A stretch of 64,000 bases of DNA from SpSt-539 sp964549445. Its GTDB lineage: Bacteria; Planctomycetota; Phycisphaerae; UBA1845; UTPLA1. The notes below the pieces were generated by a model. It was not told where the DNA came from, did not search any database, and worked only from the letters and a program-made list of their open reading frames with translations. Positions within the stretch are counted from its first letter, which is position 1. Every line of letters begins with the position of its first letter. This document shows, in pieces, positions 16,556 to 24,520 of the stretch. The stretch is from positions 1-64,000 of the forward strand of contig CAZJVS010000016.1 of assembly GCA_964549445.1 (NCBI GenBank). The letters run 5' to 3'. The position numbers were made by a program, and so were the translations under genes.

Positions 16556-17146
16556 CTACATTCCGTTCGCCGAATGACAGTTCAAACACACATTTGGATT
16601 CGTCTTGTAGTCCTGCGGATGGGTATCCGGCAACGGAAAGATCGGGTCTTCTCCCACGTGACACAACACACACGCCTCGACCGGCTGCGAGTGCGCATCC
16701 GTCCGCGCCGCGCTCGCGTACGTCCGGAAGAACCCGCTGATCCCCTTACCGCTGACGGTCCCGGCATCCTGATTCACACGGCCGCTGAATCCCTTGTCGT
16801 CGTCAACGCCATAGACCGCGACTTCGCGATTTGACGAGTATGGTCCGTCGGAATAGAACAAGATTGGAAACTGCACCTGCTTCCCGCCGTTGTTCGGCTT
16901 GAACAGCACCCGCCAGTCGCCGCAGCCGCAGCTCGCCAGCAGGAACACCCCGTTGTCTGTCTTCGACTCTGGCAAGCACTGCAGTGTCCCGAAGAACGGC
17001 TGCAAATTACTGATCCCGCCGATGACGATGTCCTTCTCAGCCGGCGCAACGATGAACGGCGCGAACAAGTCGTTTCCGCATCCGATCAGAAATAGCAGCC
17101 CGACAAACGCCGCCCGTTTATATAACTGATTCTGCTTCCCCGTCAT
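16556..17146 (-). CDS. Di-heme c-type cytochrome lipoprotein
   Basis: A 196-residue exported protein. The ATG at 17146 gives a signal peptide ending in the lipobox LIGC; the upstream in-frame extension is not signal-like. Two heme-attachment motifs (CVLCH and CLNCH) lie within the last 45 residues, separated by about 25 residues. The region before them, with a LASCGCGDW motif, is of unknown fold. It is likely an electron carrier or redox subunit on the outer face of a membrane. It is divergent from the outer-membrane gene at 17299, and the 150-bp interval holds a palindrome-bearing promoter. No partner oxidoreductase is present nearby. Confidence 0.78.
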   Translation of the reverse strand: MTGKQNQLYKRAAFVGLLFLIGCGNDLFAPFIVAPAEKDIVIGGISNLQPFFGTLQCLPESKTDNGVFLLASCGCGDWRVLFKPNNGGKQVQFPILFYSDGPYSSNREVAVYGVDDDKGFSGRVNQDAGTVSGKGISGFFRTYASAARTDAHSQPVEACVLCHVGEDPIFPLPDTHPQDYKTNPNVCLNCHSANGM

Positions 17147-17256
17147 TCGAAGGTTCCCGCTCACTGCAAGCCCCCGCCATTGTATGGGAGTCCGATTCGC
17201 CAAACAAACCCGACGTTGGGCCGCAGAATCCCTCGCAACGCAGTGTATTGCTGTCA

Positions 17257-17286
17257 TTGACATATCATGCTGTCAAAAGGTATATT
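17257..17286 (+). promoter_or_regulatory. Promoter with palindrome overlapping the -35 box
   Basis: A perfect -35 TTGACA (17257-17262) and a -10 TATATT (17281-17286) are 18 bases apart. The -35 forms the left arm of a perfect inverted repeat TTGACA-N8-TGTCAA (17257-17276). The predicted transcription start is only about six bases before the ATG at 17299, so the mRNA would be nearly leaderless. The arrangement (6-8-6 palindrome over a core promoter) resembles that at arsR, though the arm sequence differs. Confidence 0.6.
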
Positions 17287-17298
17287 AGGTTACATCAT

Positions 17299-18192
17299 AT
17301 GGATAAATATACAGGCAGTAGATCACGCCTCCTCTGCCGCATCGCGCTGGTCGTCCTCGCGCTTGCAGGTCGCGCAAGGCCCGAAGAGGCGACGACTCAG
17401 CCCACGTCCGACGATTCGAAGCCACTGAGCATGTGGCGCGTGCCCCTTACCGAGCCCATCATCACCGATCGCCCGGACTTTACGGAAAGCGCCGTTACCG
17501 TCCCGCGCGGACACTTGCAGCTTGAGACCGGATATACAGGCGCTTACGACCGCGAGAATGGACGCCGAGAAAGTGCGCACTCATTTCCGGAAGCGCTGCT
17601 CCGAATTGGGTTGATGACAGACTTCGAGCTTCGGCTGGGCTGGACGGGCTACGTCTATCAGGAGGAGCTGTTCAGAGAGAAGAACGACGTCGGGCGGACG
17701 GTATCGCGCAATCCGCACGAGCGTAATGCGGCCGACATGTACGTCGGGTTCAAGTGGCACCTGCTCGACCAAGGGGGAGGGCTGCCGGACTTTGCGATCA
17801 TTCCGGCGATCACCGTGCCGACGGGGCAGAGTATCGCTACGTCGGGCGACGTCGATCCGGAGATCAAGCTGGCGTGGTCGTACGACCTGACGGAGCGCGT
17901 GGGGGTGAGCGGGAACTTCAATCTGCGCGTGCCGACCGAGGACACGCATCGGTTTGTGCAGACTGCGGCGTCGGTGTCGGTGAATACATCGATCACGGAG
18001 TGGCTCGGGTGTTACGGGGAGTATTTCGGTTTCTATCCGAACGCGATCGACAGTGACTGCGCCCATTATCTGAACGGAGGCTTCACGCTCCTGGCGAACG
18101 ACAACTTGCAATTCGATATTCGTGTCGGCAAGGGACTAAACGAAGAGGCTGTGGACGCCTTCATCGGTGCCGGCGTTTCGTTTCGATGGTAA
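17299..18192 (+). CDS. Outer-membrane beta-barrel transporter-like protein
   Basis: A 297-residue exported protein. The ATG at 17299 follows a good promoter; an earlier in-frame start would lie upstream of the promoter. A basic signal peptide (RSRLLCRIALVVLALAG) is followed by the hallmark segment EPIITDRPDFTESAVTVPRGHLQLETGY and alternating amphipathic strands to a C-terminal aromatic (GAGVSFRW), as in the transporter/MetA-pathway family of outer-membrane barrels. The substrate is unknown. A small peptide gene with a strong ribosome site follows 13 bp later, so the two form an operon. Its placement among efflux genes suggests a role in metal or envelope homeostasis. Confidence 0.75.
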   Translation: MDKYTGSRSRLLCRIALVVLALAGRARPEEATTQPTSDDSKPLSMWRVPLTEPIITDRPDFTESAVTVPRGHLQLETGYTGAYDRENGRRESAHSFPEALLRIGLMTDFELRLGWTGYVYQEELFREKNDVGRTVSRNPHERNAADMYVGFKWHLLDQGGGLPDFAIIPAITVPTGQSIATSGDVDPEIKLAWSYDLTERVGVSGNFNLRVPTEDTHRFVQTAASVSVNTSITEWLGCYGEYFGFYPNAIDSDCAHYLNGGFTLLANDNLQFDIRVGKGLNEEAVDAFIGAGVSFRW

Positions 18193-18205
18193 AGGAAGGA
18201 CGACC

Positions 18206-18331
18206 ATGAACTTTTTGATGGACATGCTGTTTGTGATAATCAGCGAGATCCTCGTCAACGTCGTTTCGGGTTTCGCCGAGGTTCCGATGACGCTCTTCAC
18301 CGAATTCGTGTTGGGACTGATGGGGCGCTAG
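18206..18331 (+). CDS. Small hydrophobic peptide (41 aa)
   Basis: ATG at 18206 follows a near-perfect Shine-Dalgarno (AGGAAGGA) 13 bp after the stop of the beta-barrel gene. The product (MNFLMDMLFVIISEILVNVV...FAEVPMTLFTEFVLGLMGR) is almost entirely hydrophobic and could be one or two amphipathic or membrane helices. Its FxxFVLGLMG end resembles loosely the ends of the two small lipoproteins at 20416 and 23072, which also sit just downstream of larger export genes. Function unknown. Confidence 0.6.
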   Translation: MNFLMDMLFVIISEILVNVVSGFAEVPMTLFTEFVLGLMGR

Positions 18332-18422
18332 CCTAAGTTGCGGCGACGGCAACTGTTAGAAAAAACGCGCCATTCCTAGATCGGTCATGGACCGGGTGCA
18401 GGCTTCAGCGTACGATTCCATC

Positions 18423-18770
18423 ATGTTCCAGCGGTGCCTATCCATTGCGTTGGCATTGTCCATCTTGCTCTGCCCCGTCTATTGCGACGCAGAAGTGGCG
18501 CATTCGTCGTGCCTTCTCGCAAACGAATCGCCGGTTGAGCACCATCACGAAGCTACTTGCGACTCGCACGCGTGTTTTTGTTCGTCTGTCTCTGTGCCGT
18601 CGCAATCAACGACTCATTTATCGATCGCGGCCGCTTCTATCTGTCCCGACGCGATTCCCAGTGCGACCACGCTTGAAGTCGATGCAAATACCTGCGGCCT
18701 TCTAACGCTCAGTGGTGAAATCACCCCGCCTTTAATCGGCCAAGGTCGCTTCGTCACTCTTCTGATCTGA
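18423..18770 (+). CDS. Small secreted Cys-rich protein (CPVxC...CFCS...LLI family, copy 3)
   Basis: A 115-residue protein with a signal peptide (SIALALSILLCPVYC), a His patch (VEHHHEATC), the cluster CDSHACFCSS and the C-terminal VTLLI. It is the third member of the family at 2046 and 12991 and again precedes an efflux gene, here the TolC-like lipoprotein at 18854. The shared order (signal, CPVxC, His patch, CFCS, ~50 variable residues, LLI) suggests a conserved fold or a C-terminal recognition tag. The ATG at 18423 is preferred over an in-frame one 36 bases upstream because it starts directly at the signal segment. Confidence 0.7.
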   Translation: MFQRCLSIALALSILLCPVYCDAEVAHSSCLLANESPVEHHHEATCDSHACFCSSVSVPSQSTTHLSIAAASICPDAIPSATTLEVDANTCGLLTLSGEITPPLIGQGRFVTLLI

Positions 18771-18853
18771 TCTGAATCCGGCACGTTCGCGTTGCCACTC
18801 GTGCGTCCACGCCCGGGCGGTTGCTGTTCTACGTCCATCGCCGGATCAGTTCG

Positions 18854-20419
18854 ATGCAAAACCTGAAAAACTGCGCTCGTTATTGCATTGCAATCGCGCC
18901 GCTGCTTAGCGGATGCGCCGCTGTGCGTCCGAACGCCGACTACCAGCGAGCAACTCAGAACATCGTGGAAGCGACAGGCGTCTCGGCGACAACGCAGCCT
19001 CATTCCGCCGATCAAGCCGCATTCGACCCGGACTCGATGCTCAAAGACGGCCTGTCGGTTGCGGAGGCGGTTCAGTTCTGCCTCCTGAACAATCCACGGT
19101 TACTGTCGGCGTTCTACGACATCGGTGTCGCTCGCGCCGATCTCGTGCAGTCCACGCTTTTCTCCAATCCGACGCTAGCGATGTCGATCGCCTTTCCGGA
19201 GGGAGGCGGACTCAGCAATATTCAAGCGACATTCGCGCAGAACATCGTCGATCTCTGGCAGATTCCATTCCGGCGGCGTGCCGCAGATCGTGCCCTAGAC
19301 GCCGAAATCCTCTTGGTTGCTCAAAGGGCCGTTGATCTCACCAACGAGACGCGCGTTGCGTATTTCACCACCGAGGCCGCCGACGAAACAGTCGCGATCG
19401 CCGATCAAAACCTCTCGCTGGCGAATCAGCTTCTCGAAGTGGCGAGAGCCCGCCAGGCCGCGGGGGCCGTCGGTGAATTGGACGTGAACCTCGCACGCGG
19501 AACGGTTTACAGCGCCGAATTGGAAGTGCAGCGTGCTCAATTGGGTGCGAGAACCGAGCGTCGGCGGCTCGCCACGGCTCTAGGGCTTACGAGTTCGATC
19601 GACGACGTTGCGCTTAGTACCCCGCTCGCGACGGATCGAACCATCGCTCGAAGCCCGGAAGAGGTCGCCGAAATCGCAATGGCGAATCGCCCCGATATTC
19701 GCGCGGCCCGGGAACGGGTTGAACGGAGCATTGTTCAAGTCAGGCTCGAGTATCTCAAGATCTTTCCCGATTTTTCCATTGGTTTCTACGACGAACGAAA
19801 CGAAGCACGCTCGCTTCCCGGCCGGCGCATTCCTTCGAATACCGCTCGCGCTTCCGTCGCCGCCGGTCAACTAACCGCGCCTGAAATCCAGTCACGAGGC
19901 CAGCGGCAGCAAGAGCGCTCGCAGGAGATTTCGAACATCTTCGGGCCTGCGTTCAATCTCACGCTTCCCATCTTTGACCAGAATCAGGCCCAGATCGCGA
20001 AAGCGAAGCTGTTGTATGAACAATCTGCCGCGGAACTGGATGCAATCGAGCGCGTCGCATCTCAGCAAGTCCGTCAGGCAGTCGATCAATCGGCGACGAC
20101 GCAGAGAATCGCCTCCTACTTTCGCGACAAGTTGATCCCGCAGGCGAATAAGAGTCTTGATCTTTCGCGCCGATCGTACGAAGTGGGGCGAGCATCGATC
20201 ATTGTCTTGCTTGACGCACAACGAATCTTGCTGGCTACGCGTCGAGAGTCTGTCATCGCGGATCGCGACCATTCCATCGCAATCGCGGAGTTGGAGCGAG
20301 TGACTGCGCGGCCATATTCCGCACTCGCTCAGGGGACGACGCCGCAACCGGCGGCGCGCGCTCCCGAAGACGCTGCGGATGATCCTCGATCGATTGCAGT
20401 TAATGGAGCGAACCAATGA
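18854..20419 (+). CDS. TolC-family outer-membrane efflux lipoprotein (second)
   Basis: A 521-residue channel protein with a signal peptide and lipobox LLSGC. The OEP repeats include NNPRLLSAFYDIGVARADLVQ and YEVGRASIIVLLDAQR. A central block with LPGRRIPSNTARASVAAGQLTAPEIQSRGQRQQERSQE is almost identical to the paralogue at 13443-15029. It opens an operon: TolC-like, small lipoprotein (ATGA overlap at 20416), adaptor (20635), and further adaptor, PII-like, RND and ATPase genes. It therefore is the likely outer-membrane partner of the RND pumps at 24888 and 30361. Confidence 0.92.
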   Translation: MQNLKNCARYCIAIAPLLSGCAAVRPNADYQRATQNIVEATGVSATTQPHSADQAAFDPDSMLKDGLSVAEAVQFCLLNNPRLLSAFYDIGVARADLVQSTLFSNPTLAMSIAFPEGGGLSNIQATFAQNIVDLWQIPFRRRAADRALDAEILLVAQRAVDLTNETRVAYFTTEAADETVAIADQNLSLANQLLEVARARQAAGAVGELDVNLARGTVYSAELEVQRAQLGARTERRRLATALGLTSSIDDVALSTPLATDRTIARSPEEVAEIAMANRPDIRAARERVERSIVQVRLEYLKIFPDFSIGFYDERNEARSLPGRRIPSNTARASVAAGQLTAPEIQSRGQRQQERSQEISNIFGPAFNLTLPIFDQNQAQIAKAKLLYEQSAAELDAIERVASQQVRQAVDQSATTQRIASYFRDKLIPQANKSLDLSRRSYEVGRASIIVLLDAQRILLATRRESVIADRDHSIAIAELERVTARPYSALAQGTTPQPAARAPEDAADDPRSIAVNGANQ

Positions 20420-20622
20420 GAGAGCGATTGAATCCTTCGTTCCGACGTGTGGTGCTAGCGCTGGCGATACTTACGCTCCCGGCGGCGATTGGAAGTTGCA
20501 CGCCAGAGGAGGAGAAAATGATCTCGGACGCAATCATCACTGCCGCCGTTGATTCGGTTTCCAGCTTCGTCGGGTTCGTGCTGAGCTTTGCAAGACAGGG
20601 ACTCGCGGCGTTTCTTTTCTAG
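20416..20622 (+). CDS. Small lipoprotein with conserved hydrophobic C-terminal helix (68 aa)
   Basis: Its ATG overlaps the TolC stop (ATGA) and it ends 12 bp before the adaptor start, so it is inside the operon. A signal peptide (VVLALAILTLPAAIGSC) with lipobox leads to a short acidic stretch and a hydrophobic helix SSFVGFVLSFARQGLAAFLF at the extreme C-terminus. The same end (LVGFAIDIGRQILAAFLI) occurs in the lipoprotein at 23072, also just upstream of an adaptor gene. Probably a membrane-tethered accessory of the efflux complex, which is inference from position. No known domain. Confidence 0.65.
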   Translation: MRERLNPSFRRVVLALAILTLPAAIGSCTPEEEKMISDAIITAAVDSVSSFVGFVLSFARQGLAAFLF

Positions 20623-20634
20623 AGGAGTCGCGTC

Positions 20635-21948
20635 GTGACAACATCGGGATTACCACGCGGTCGGCTTCAATGGTTGCTGATCGTCGCGCTAGTCTTAGCG
20701 GGCTCCGCGGCCGGAGCAGTCGCAATGCGGAAGTGGATGATCGCTTACCCGATCAATGATCGCTCATCCGTTGCCGCTGACCGCAGCCATCCGACGGAGA
20801 GCCACGATCATGACTCGGATCATCAGACCGGACGCGACGATGGGCACGAGCACGGAAGTTCCGAGCACGACAAAGACGAGCACGATCACGGCGGCGAAGG
20901 CATCTGGTTATCACCGGCAGCGAGAACCACTTTCGGCGTCGAGACCGCTGAAGCCGGCCCCGGCAAACTGGAGAGGACGATTACGCTGCCGGGTGAGGTA
21001 CGACTGAACGCAGATCGTGTCGCTCACATTGTTCCGCGCGTATCAGGCATGGTGCGAGAGGTGCGCAAGCAGCTTGGCGACGCGGTGACGCCTGGAGAAG
21101 TTTTGGCCGTGCTCGACAGTCGGGAGTTGGCTGACGCCAAAGCGGCGGATTTGGCCGCGGCGTCGCGACACGAGCTTGCGAATCTCAACCTAGAACGAAT
21201 TCAAAAGCTCTTCTCGCAGAAGATCGCACCAGAAGAAGAGCTGCTCAAGGCAAAACAGTCGCTTGCTGAAACCGACATCGAACACCGCACGGCCGAAGCA
21301 AAGCTCCACGCTTTGGGTCTAACGCAGGAGGAAGTTGAGAGCCTCCACACAGAGAGAGACACCGACTACTCGCGTTACGAAATCAAGGCACCGTTTGCCG
21401 GCACAGTCATCGAAAAGCACATCACGCTCGGCGAAGTCGTAAACCCTGACACGAGCTGTTTCGTTCTCGCCGATCTCTCGGATGTATGGGTGGATGTGAC
21501 TGTCTATCCCCAAGACATCCCTCAGATCACTGTGGGCCGCGCTGTAAACGTTTTCGCAACGGGCATCTCCGACGCACACCGCGGCAAGGTCGCGTACGTC
21601 AGCCCCAAGATTGACGAGGGCACACGAACTGGTATGGCTCGCGTCGTGCTCCCCAACGCCGATGGCCATTGGCGACCTGGCATGTTCGTCCGCGCGGACC
21701 TTGTGGTCTCGGATGAGGACGTGGCCATCGTCGTTCCAAACACCGCGATTCAGACCATCGAGAATCAGACCGTTGTGTTTGTCGAGGAGCATGACGAGTT
21801 CAAGAAACGACCGGTTCTCATCGGGCGGACCACGGGTAATCAGAGCGAAGTTCTCAAGGGTCTAAACCCAGGCGAGCGATTTGCGGCTTCCGGCACCTTC
21901 ATTTTGAAGGCAGAGCTGGGGAAGGCAGAAGCTGAGCACGTACATTAG
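20635..21948 (+). CDS. RND periplasmic adaptor, CzcB-like, His-rich N-terminus (second adaptor)
   Basis: A 437-residue membrane-fusion protein with GTG start at 20635 and a GAGGAG site. An N-terminal anchor helix is followed by a His/Asp/Glu-rich stretch of about 40 residues (HDHDSDHQTGRDDGHEHG and on), a probable Zn-binding segment, then the CzcB-type core: ITLPGEVRLNADRVAHIVPR, SGMVREVRKQLGDAVTPGEV, a long helical hairpin, and YEIKAPFAGTVIEKHITLGE. It is closely related to the adaptor at 23266-24495, so the locus carries two adaptors for two downstream RND pumps. It follows the TolC-like gene and small lipoprotein. Confidence 0.92.
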   Translation: MTTSGLPRGRLQWLLIVALVLAGSAAGAVAMRKWMIAYPINDRSSVAADRSHPTESHDHDSDHQTGRDDGHEHGSSEHDKDEHDHGGEGIWLSPAARTTFGVETAEAGPGKLERTITLPGEVRLNADRVAHIVPRVSGMVREVRKQLGDAVTPGEVLAVLDSRELADAKAADLAAASRHELANLNLERIQKLFSQKIAPEEELLKAKQSLAETDIEHRTAEAKLHALGLTQEEVESLHTERDTDYSRYEIKAPFAGTVIEKHITLGEVVNPDTSCFVLADLSDVWVDVTVYPQDIPQITVGRAVNVFATGISDAHRGKVAYVSPKIDEGTRTGMARVVLPNADGHWRPGMFVRADLVVSDEDVAIVVPNTAIQTIENQTVVFVEEHDEFKKRPVLIGRTTGNQSEVLKGLNPGERFAASGTFILKAELGKAEAEHVH

Positions 21949-22062
21949 AGAGGAGATTACGAACGCGATTTAGGAATGAGGAACGCTGATAGGACACACG
22001 TAGACGAGTGGTGCGTTGCCGCTCGCATCTATTTGGAATCAGGTGAGCTTAGGAGTCCGAAC

Positions 22063-22335
22063 ATGAAAACGACAAATAGCAAGGCGTTGCTGACTTTTCT
22101 CATTATTGGAGTTGCCGCCGCAAGCATCGCTGGCAGTTTGATGGCCCAAACAGGTCAGACGCCGCCGGCACGTATCGAACCTCAGTACTATGTTACGGGT
22201 GACGCGGATTTCGCACACTTGTGGGTTCGTGAAGGAACGAAACTTCGCTGCCTCGGCCACGGGGAGTGCAAGGCACACGCCGGACACAAACACGGAGACG
22301 AGCACGATCATGACAAGGATCATGGCAAGCCGTAG
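22063..22335 (+). CDS. Small secreted His-rich protein (90 aa)
   Basis: ATG at 22063 follows AGGAG by seven bases. A signal peptide (LLTFLIIGVAAASIAGSLMA) is followed by a short mature part of about 60 residues with two Cys (LRCLGHGECKAHAGHKHG) and a C-terminus of His/Asp/Lys repeats (DEHDHDKDHGKP). Such tails bind Zn, Ni or Cu, so a periplasmic metal buffer is plausible. It lies between the two adaptor genes and its 3' end overlaps the start of the next gene. No family assigned. Confidence 0.65.
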   Translation: MKTTNSKALLTFLIIGVAAASIAGSLMAQTGQTPPARIEPQYYVTGDADFAHLWVREGTKLRCLGHGECKAHAGHKHGDEHDHDKDHGKP

Positions 22336-22816
22336 GCGCCTTCCCCGCGCGCACGTAACTAGACGCCTCGCCGCCAAGGTCGTATTCGATGTGTTCTTCT
22401 GTATCGGGCTCGGCTGCGCGGCCCTGAGTCGAGATCTGCAAAGCGAGGGTGCGGTCCGACTGGAACTCGCGCCGTCTGAGATTGCTAGGGTCTCTCGCGT
22501 TCGCGTGTATGGCGGTGCCGACGACTTCTTTGTTTACGGTCAGATCGGCCGAAAGGCCGGGGTGACTGGTCGCGCGGACGCCACGGTCCGCGTGGTTGCC
22601 CGCTTCCCTGACGGTCGCATGGTTGTTGCGACAAAGCGCGCTTTTCCGCCGTTCTTGCCGATGAGGCGTAGCCGGAAATCCAACTTCTCGGTGCGTTTTC
22701 CCGGCCTCCCGCCTGCCGGAACAATCGTCCGCATAGAGTGCCCACCAGTTCCCGTGAGCACTCCGGCATGCTCATCGCCGGCAATCGTGTTTCAAGAGAA
22801 GGAGTCGCGACCATGA
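22325..22816 (+). CDS. Exported protein of unknown function (163 aa)
   Basis: The start is uncertain: ATG at 22325 is used; another at 22310 is in frame. The N-terminus is basic then hydrophobic (LAAKVVFDVFFCIGLGCAAL), likely a signal peptide or anchor. The remainder looks beta-rich (ARVSRVRVYGGADDFFVYGQIG, ATVRVVARFPDGRMVVATK, FSVRFPGLPPAGTIVRIECPP), perhaps an Ig-like or C2-like sandwich. It overlaps the preceding His-rich gene by 11 bp and the following PII-like fragment by 4 bp, so it is in the operon. Function unknown. Confidence 0.5.
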   Translation, partial: ASRRRLPRAHVTRRLAAKVVFDVFFCIGLGCAALSRDLQSEGAVRLELAPSEIARVSRVRVYGGADDFFVYGQIGRKAGVTGRADATVRVVARFPDGRMVVATKRAFPPFLPMRRSRKSNFSVRFPGLPPAGTIVRIECPPVPVSTPACSSPAIVFQEKESRP

Positions 22817-23217
22817 AAGAAATAAAGGCCATCATCCGCCCGCATATGCTGACCAGGGTCATGCAGGCGCTTCACGCCTTACCGCACTTTCCCGGCGTCA
22901 CCGTAAGCGATTGCCAAGGCCAGGGACGCGGTCGCGGCAGCGGCGGGGGCTATGAAGCAACCGAGGAGACGATTTGCTTCGCAAAGATGACCAAACTGGA
23001 GTTGTTCTGGCCGGCGAAGTGGATCCGGAAATCATCAAGCCTCCCTCTGCAACGCAACAGGGAGTACAGCCGTGAAAGTGCAACGAAAAGAACGGAACAC
23101 CCTATTCGCTACCACCTGCATGATTGGGTTGTTGATCGTGGGATGTACCACGGGAGACCGGGCGTCTATCGCCTCATCGGGGGACCCGATCTCAACGTTG
23201 GTCGGTTTTGCAATTGA
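22813..23217 (+). pseudogene. Truncated PII-like (PII-NG type) gene
   Basis: The first 65 residues (MKEIKAIIRPHMLTRVMQAL...GDC-like core VSDCQGQGRGRG...KLELF, to 23007) match the intact PII-like protein at 24521. After KLELF the homology stops abruptly and the frame continues with an unrelated basic sequence to 23217, running across the next gene. The C-terminal part with the HTGNSGDG nucleotide-loop segment of the intact copy is missing. It is best explained as a duplicate whose 3' end was replaced by recombination. Confidence 0.68.
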
Positions 23218-23254
23218 TATTGGCCGGCAGATACTTGCCGCGTTCCTGATTTGA
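23072..23254 (+). CDS. Small lipoprotein with conserved hydrophobic C-terminal helix (60 aa)
   Basis: GTG start with a GGGAG site about seven bases upstream. A signal peptide (TTCMIGLLIVGC) with lipobox is followed by about 15 polar residues and the helix ISTLVGFAIDIGRQILAAFLI at the C-terminus, the same as in the lipoprotein at 20416. Its stop lies immediately before the ribosome site of the adaptor at 23266. The repeated order small lipoprotein then adaptor supports a real gene with a role in the efflux complex. Confidence 0.65.
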   Translation: MKVQRKERNTLFATTCMIGLLIVGCTTGDRASIASSGDPISTLVGFAIDIGRQILAAFLI

Positions 23255-23265
23255 AGGAGTTCTAT

Positions 23266-24495
23266 GTGTCAATGCTAACTACAGGATTGCGGAGTCGCTG
23301 GATCGGCCTCCTGGGGGTTGGCCTCCTTGCCGGCCTCATGTGCGGCGCGTTCGGCATGCGCTTCTGGATGACGCGAGGCCCGGACCGCGCCGACAAGCAT
23401 GACCCTGCACACGAAGAGGGAGAGCATGGCGGGCATGAAGAGGGTGTTGTCAAGCTAACTCCCAAAGCAATGAAGACAAACGGCATCGAAGTCGCCGAAG
23501 CAGGGCCGGGCAATCTGGAGCTGACGATCACGCTACCGGGCGAGGTGCATCTGAACGCCGACAAAGTCGCCCACATCGTGCCACGCGTTTCCGGCATGGT
23601 GCGCGAGGTGCGGAAGAATCTCGGGGACGGGGTCACGCCCGGTGAGGTCATCGCCATTCTCGACAGCAGGGAACTCGCCGACGCCAAGGCAGCGGATTTG
23701 GCCGCGTCATCGCGCCACGAGCTGGCCAAGGGCAACGTCGAGCGAATTGAAAAGTTGTTCGAAAAGAAGATCGCGCCGGAGGAAGAGCTCCTGAAGGCCC
23801 GTCAGGTTCTCGCTGAGACCAAAATCGATCATCGTACGGCCGAGGCCAAGCTACATGCGCTGGGTCTTACGTCGGAACAAGTCAAGCGCCTGCACGAGGA
23901 GAAGGACGAGGATTATTCGCGCTACGAAATCAAGGCGCCGTTCGCCGGCGTGGTGATCGAAAAGCACATTTCGCTCGGGGAGGTAGTAAGCCCAGAAACG
24001 AGTTGCTTCGTGCTGGCCGACCTCTCCACGGTCTGGGTAAACATTACCGTCTACACGCAAGACATGGGAAAAATCAGTGTCGGGCAGCCGGTTCAGATTC
24101 AGACGGATGTTTCGGGCAGGACGGTGACGGGCTCCATCTGCTATGTGGCCCCTGTCGCCAACGAGGCGACCCGCACTGTGTACGCCCGTGTGGACCTGCC
24201 CAACCCTGAAAGGCAATGGCGGCCGGGCACGTTCGTAACGGCCTCGATCGAGCTTGATCGTCAGCCCGTGCCGGTGCTTGTGCCCATTGACGCACTTCAG
24301 CGGCTAAAGAGCGAGAGCGTAGTTTTTGTGACGGCCGGCGAGGGATTCGAGCCGCGCACGGTCAAGTTGGGCCGCACCAGCGGTACGCACGCAGAGATCA
24401 AGGATGGGCTAGCGTCGGGCGAGCGCTATGTCTCCAAGGGTGCGGTCATGCTGAAGGCAGAAATCGGTAAACGCGAAGCGGTGCATGAACATTGA
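23266..24495 (+). CDS. RND periplasmic adaptor, CzcB-like (third adaptor)
   Basis: A 409-residue adaptor. An AAGGAG site at 23254-23259 favours GTG at 23266, though ATG at 23272 is possible. An N-terminal anchor is followed by a short His/Glu stretch (HDPAHEEGEHGGHEEG), then the CzcB core with the same blocks as the adaptor at 20635: LPGEVHLNADKVAHIVPR, SGMVREVRKNLGDGVTPGEV and YEIKAPFAGVVIEKHISLGE. Next are the PII-like gene (25 bp on) and the RND gene at 24888. The usual operon order adaptor, PII-like, RND is thus complete here. Confidence 0.92.
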   Translation: MSMLTTGLRSRWIGLLGVGLLAGLMCGAFGMRFWMTRGPDRADKHDPAHEEGEHGGHEEGVVKLTPKAMKTNGIEVAEAGPGNLELTITLPGEVHLNADKVAHIVPRVSGMVREVRKNLGDGVTPGEVIAILDSRELADAKAADLAASSRHELAKGNVERIEKLFEKKIAPEEELLKARQVLAETKIDHRTAEAKLHALGLTSEQVKRLHEEKDEDYSRYEIKAPFAGVVIEKHISLGEVVSPETSCFVLADLSTVWVNITVYTQDMGKISVGQPVQIQTDVSGRTVTGSICYVAPVANEATRTVYARVDLPNPERQWRPGTFVTASIELDRQPVPVLVPIDALQRLKSESVVFVTAGEGFEPRTVKLGRTSGTHAEIKDGLASGERYVSKGAVMLKAEIGKREAVHEH

Positions 24496-24520
24496 ACGAA
24501 CTGCACGGAAAGGAACCAAC

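Noticed and set aside
20791..20900. His/Asp repeats considered as a possible tandem DNA repeat or CRISPR-like array
   Set aside because: The repeats are codon-level only (His-rich linker of the adaptor) with no regular spacer structure; no CRISPR array was seen anywhere in the window.
22985..23075. Alternative frame reading LAGEVDPEIIKPP after the PII break
   Set aside because: It resembles a protein end but has no start or match that I can support; kept only as evidence of a recombination junction.
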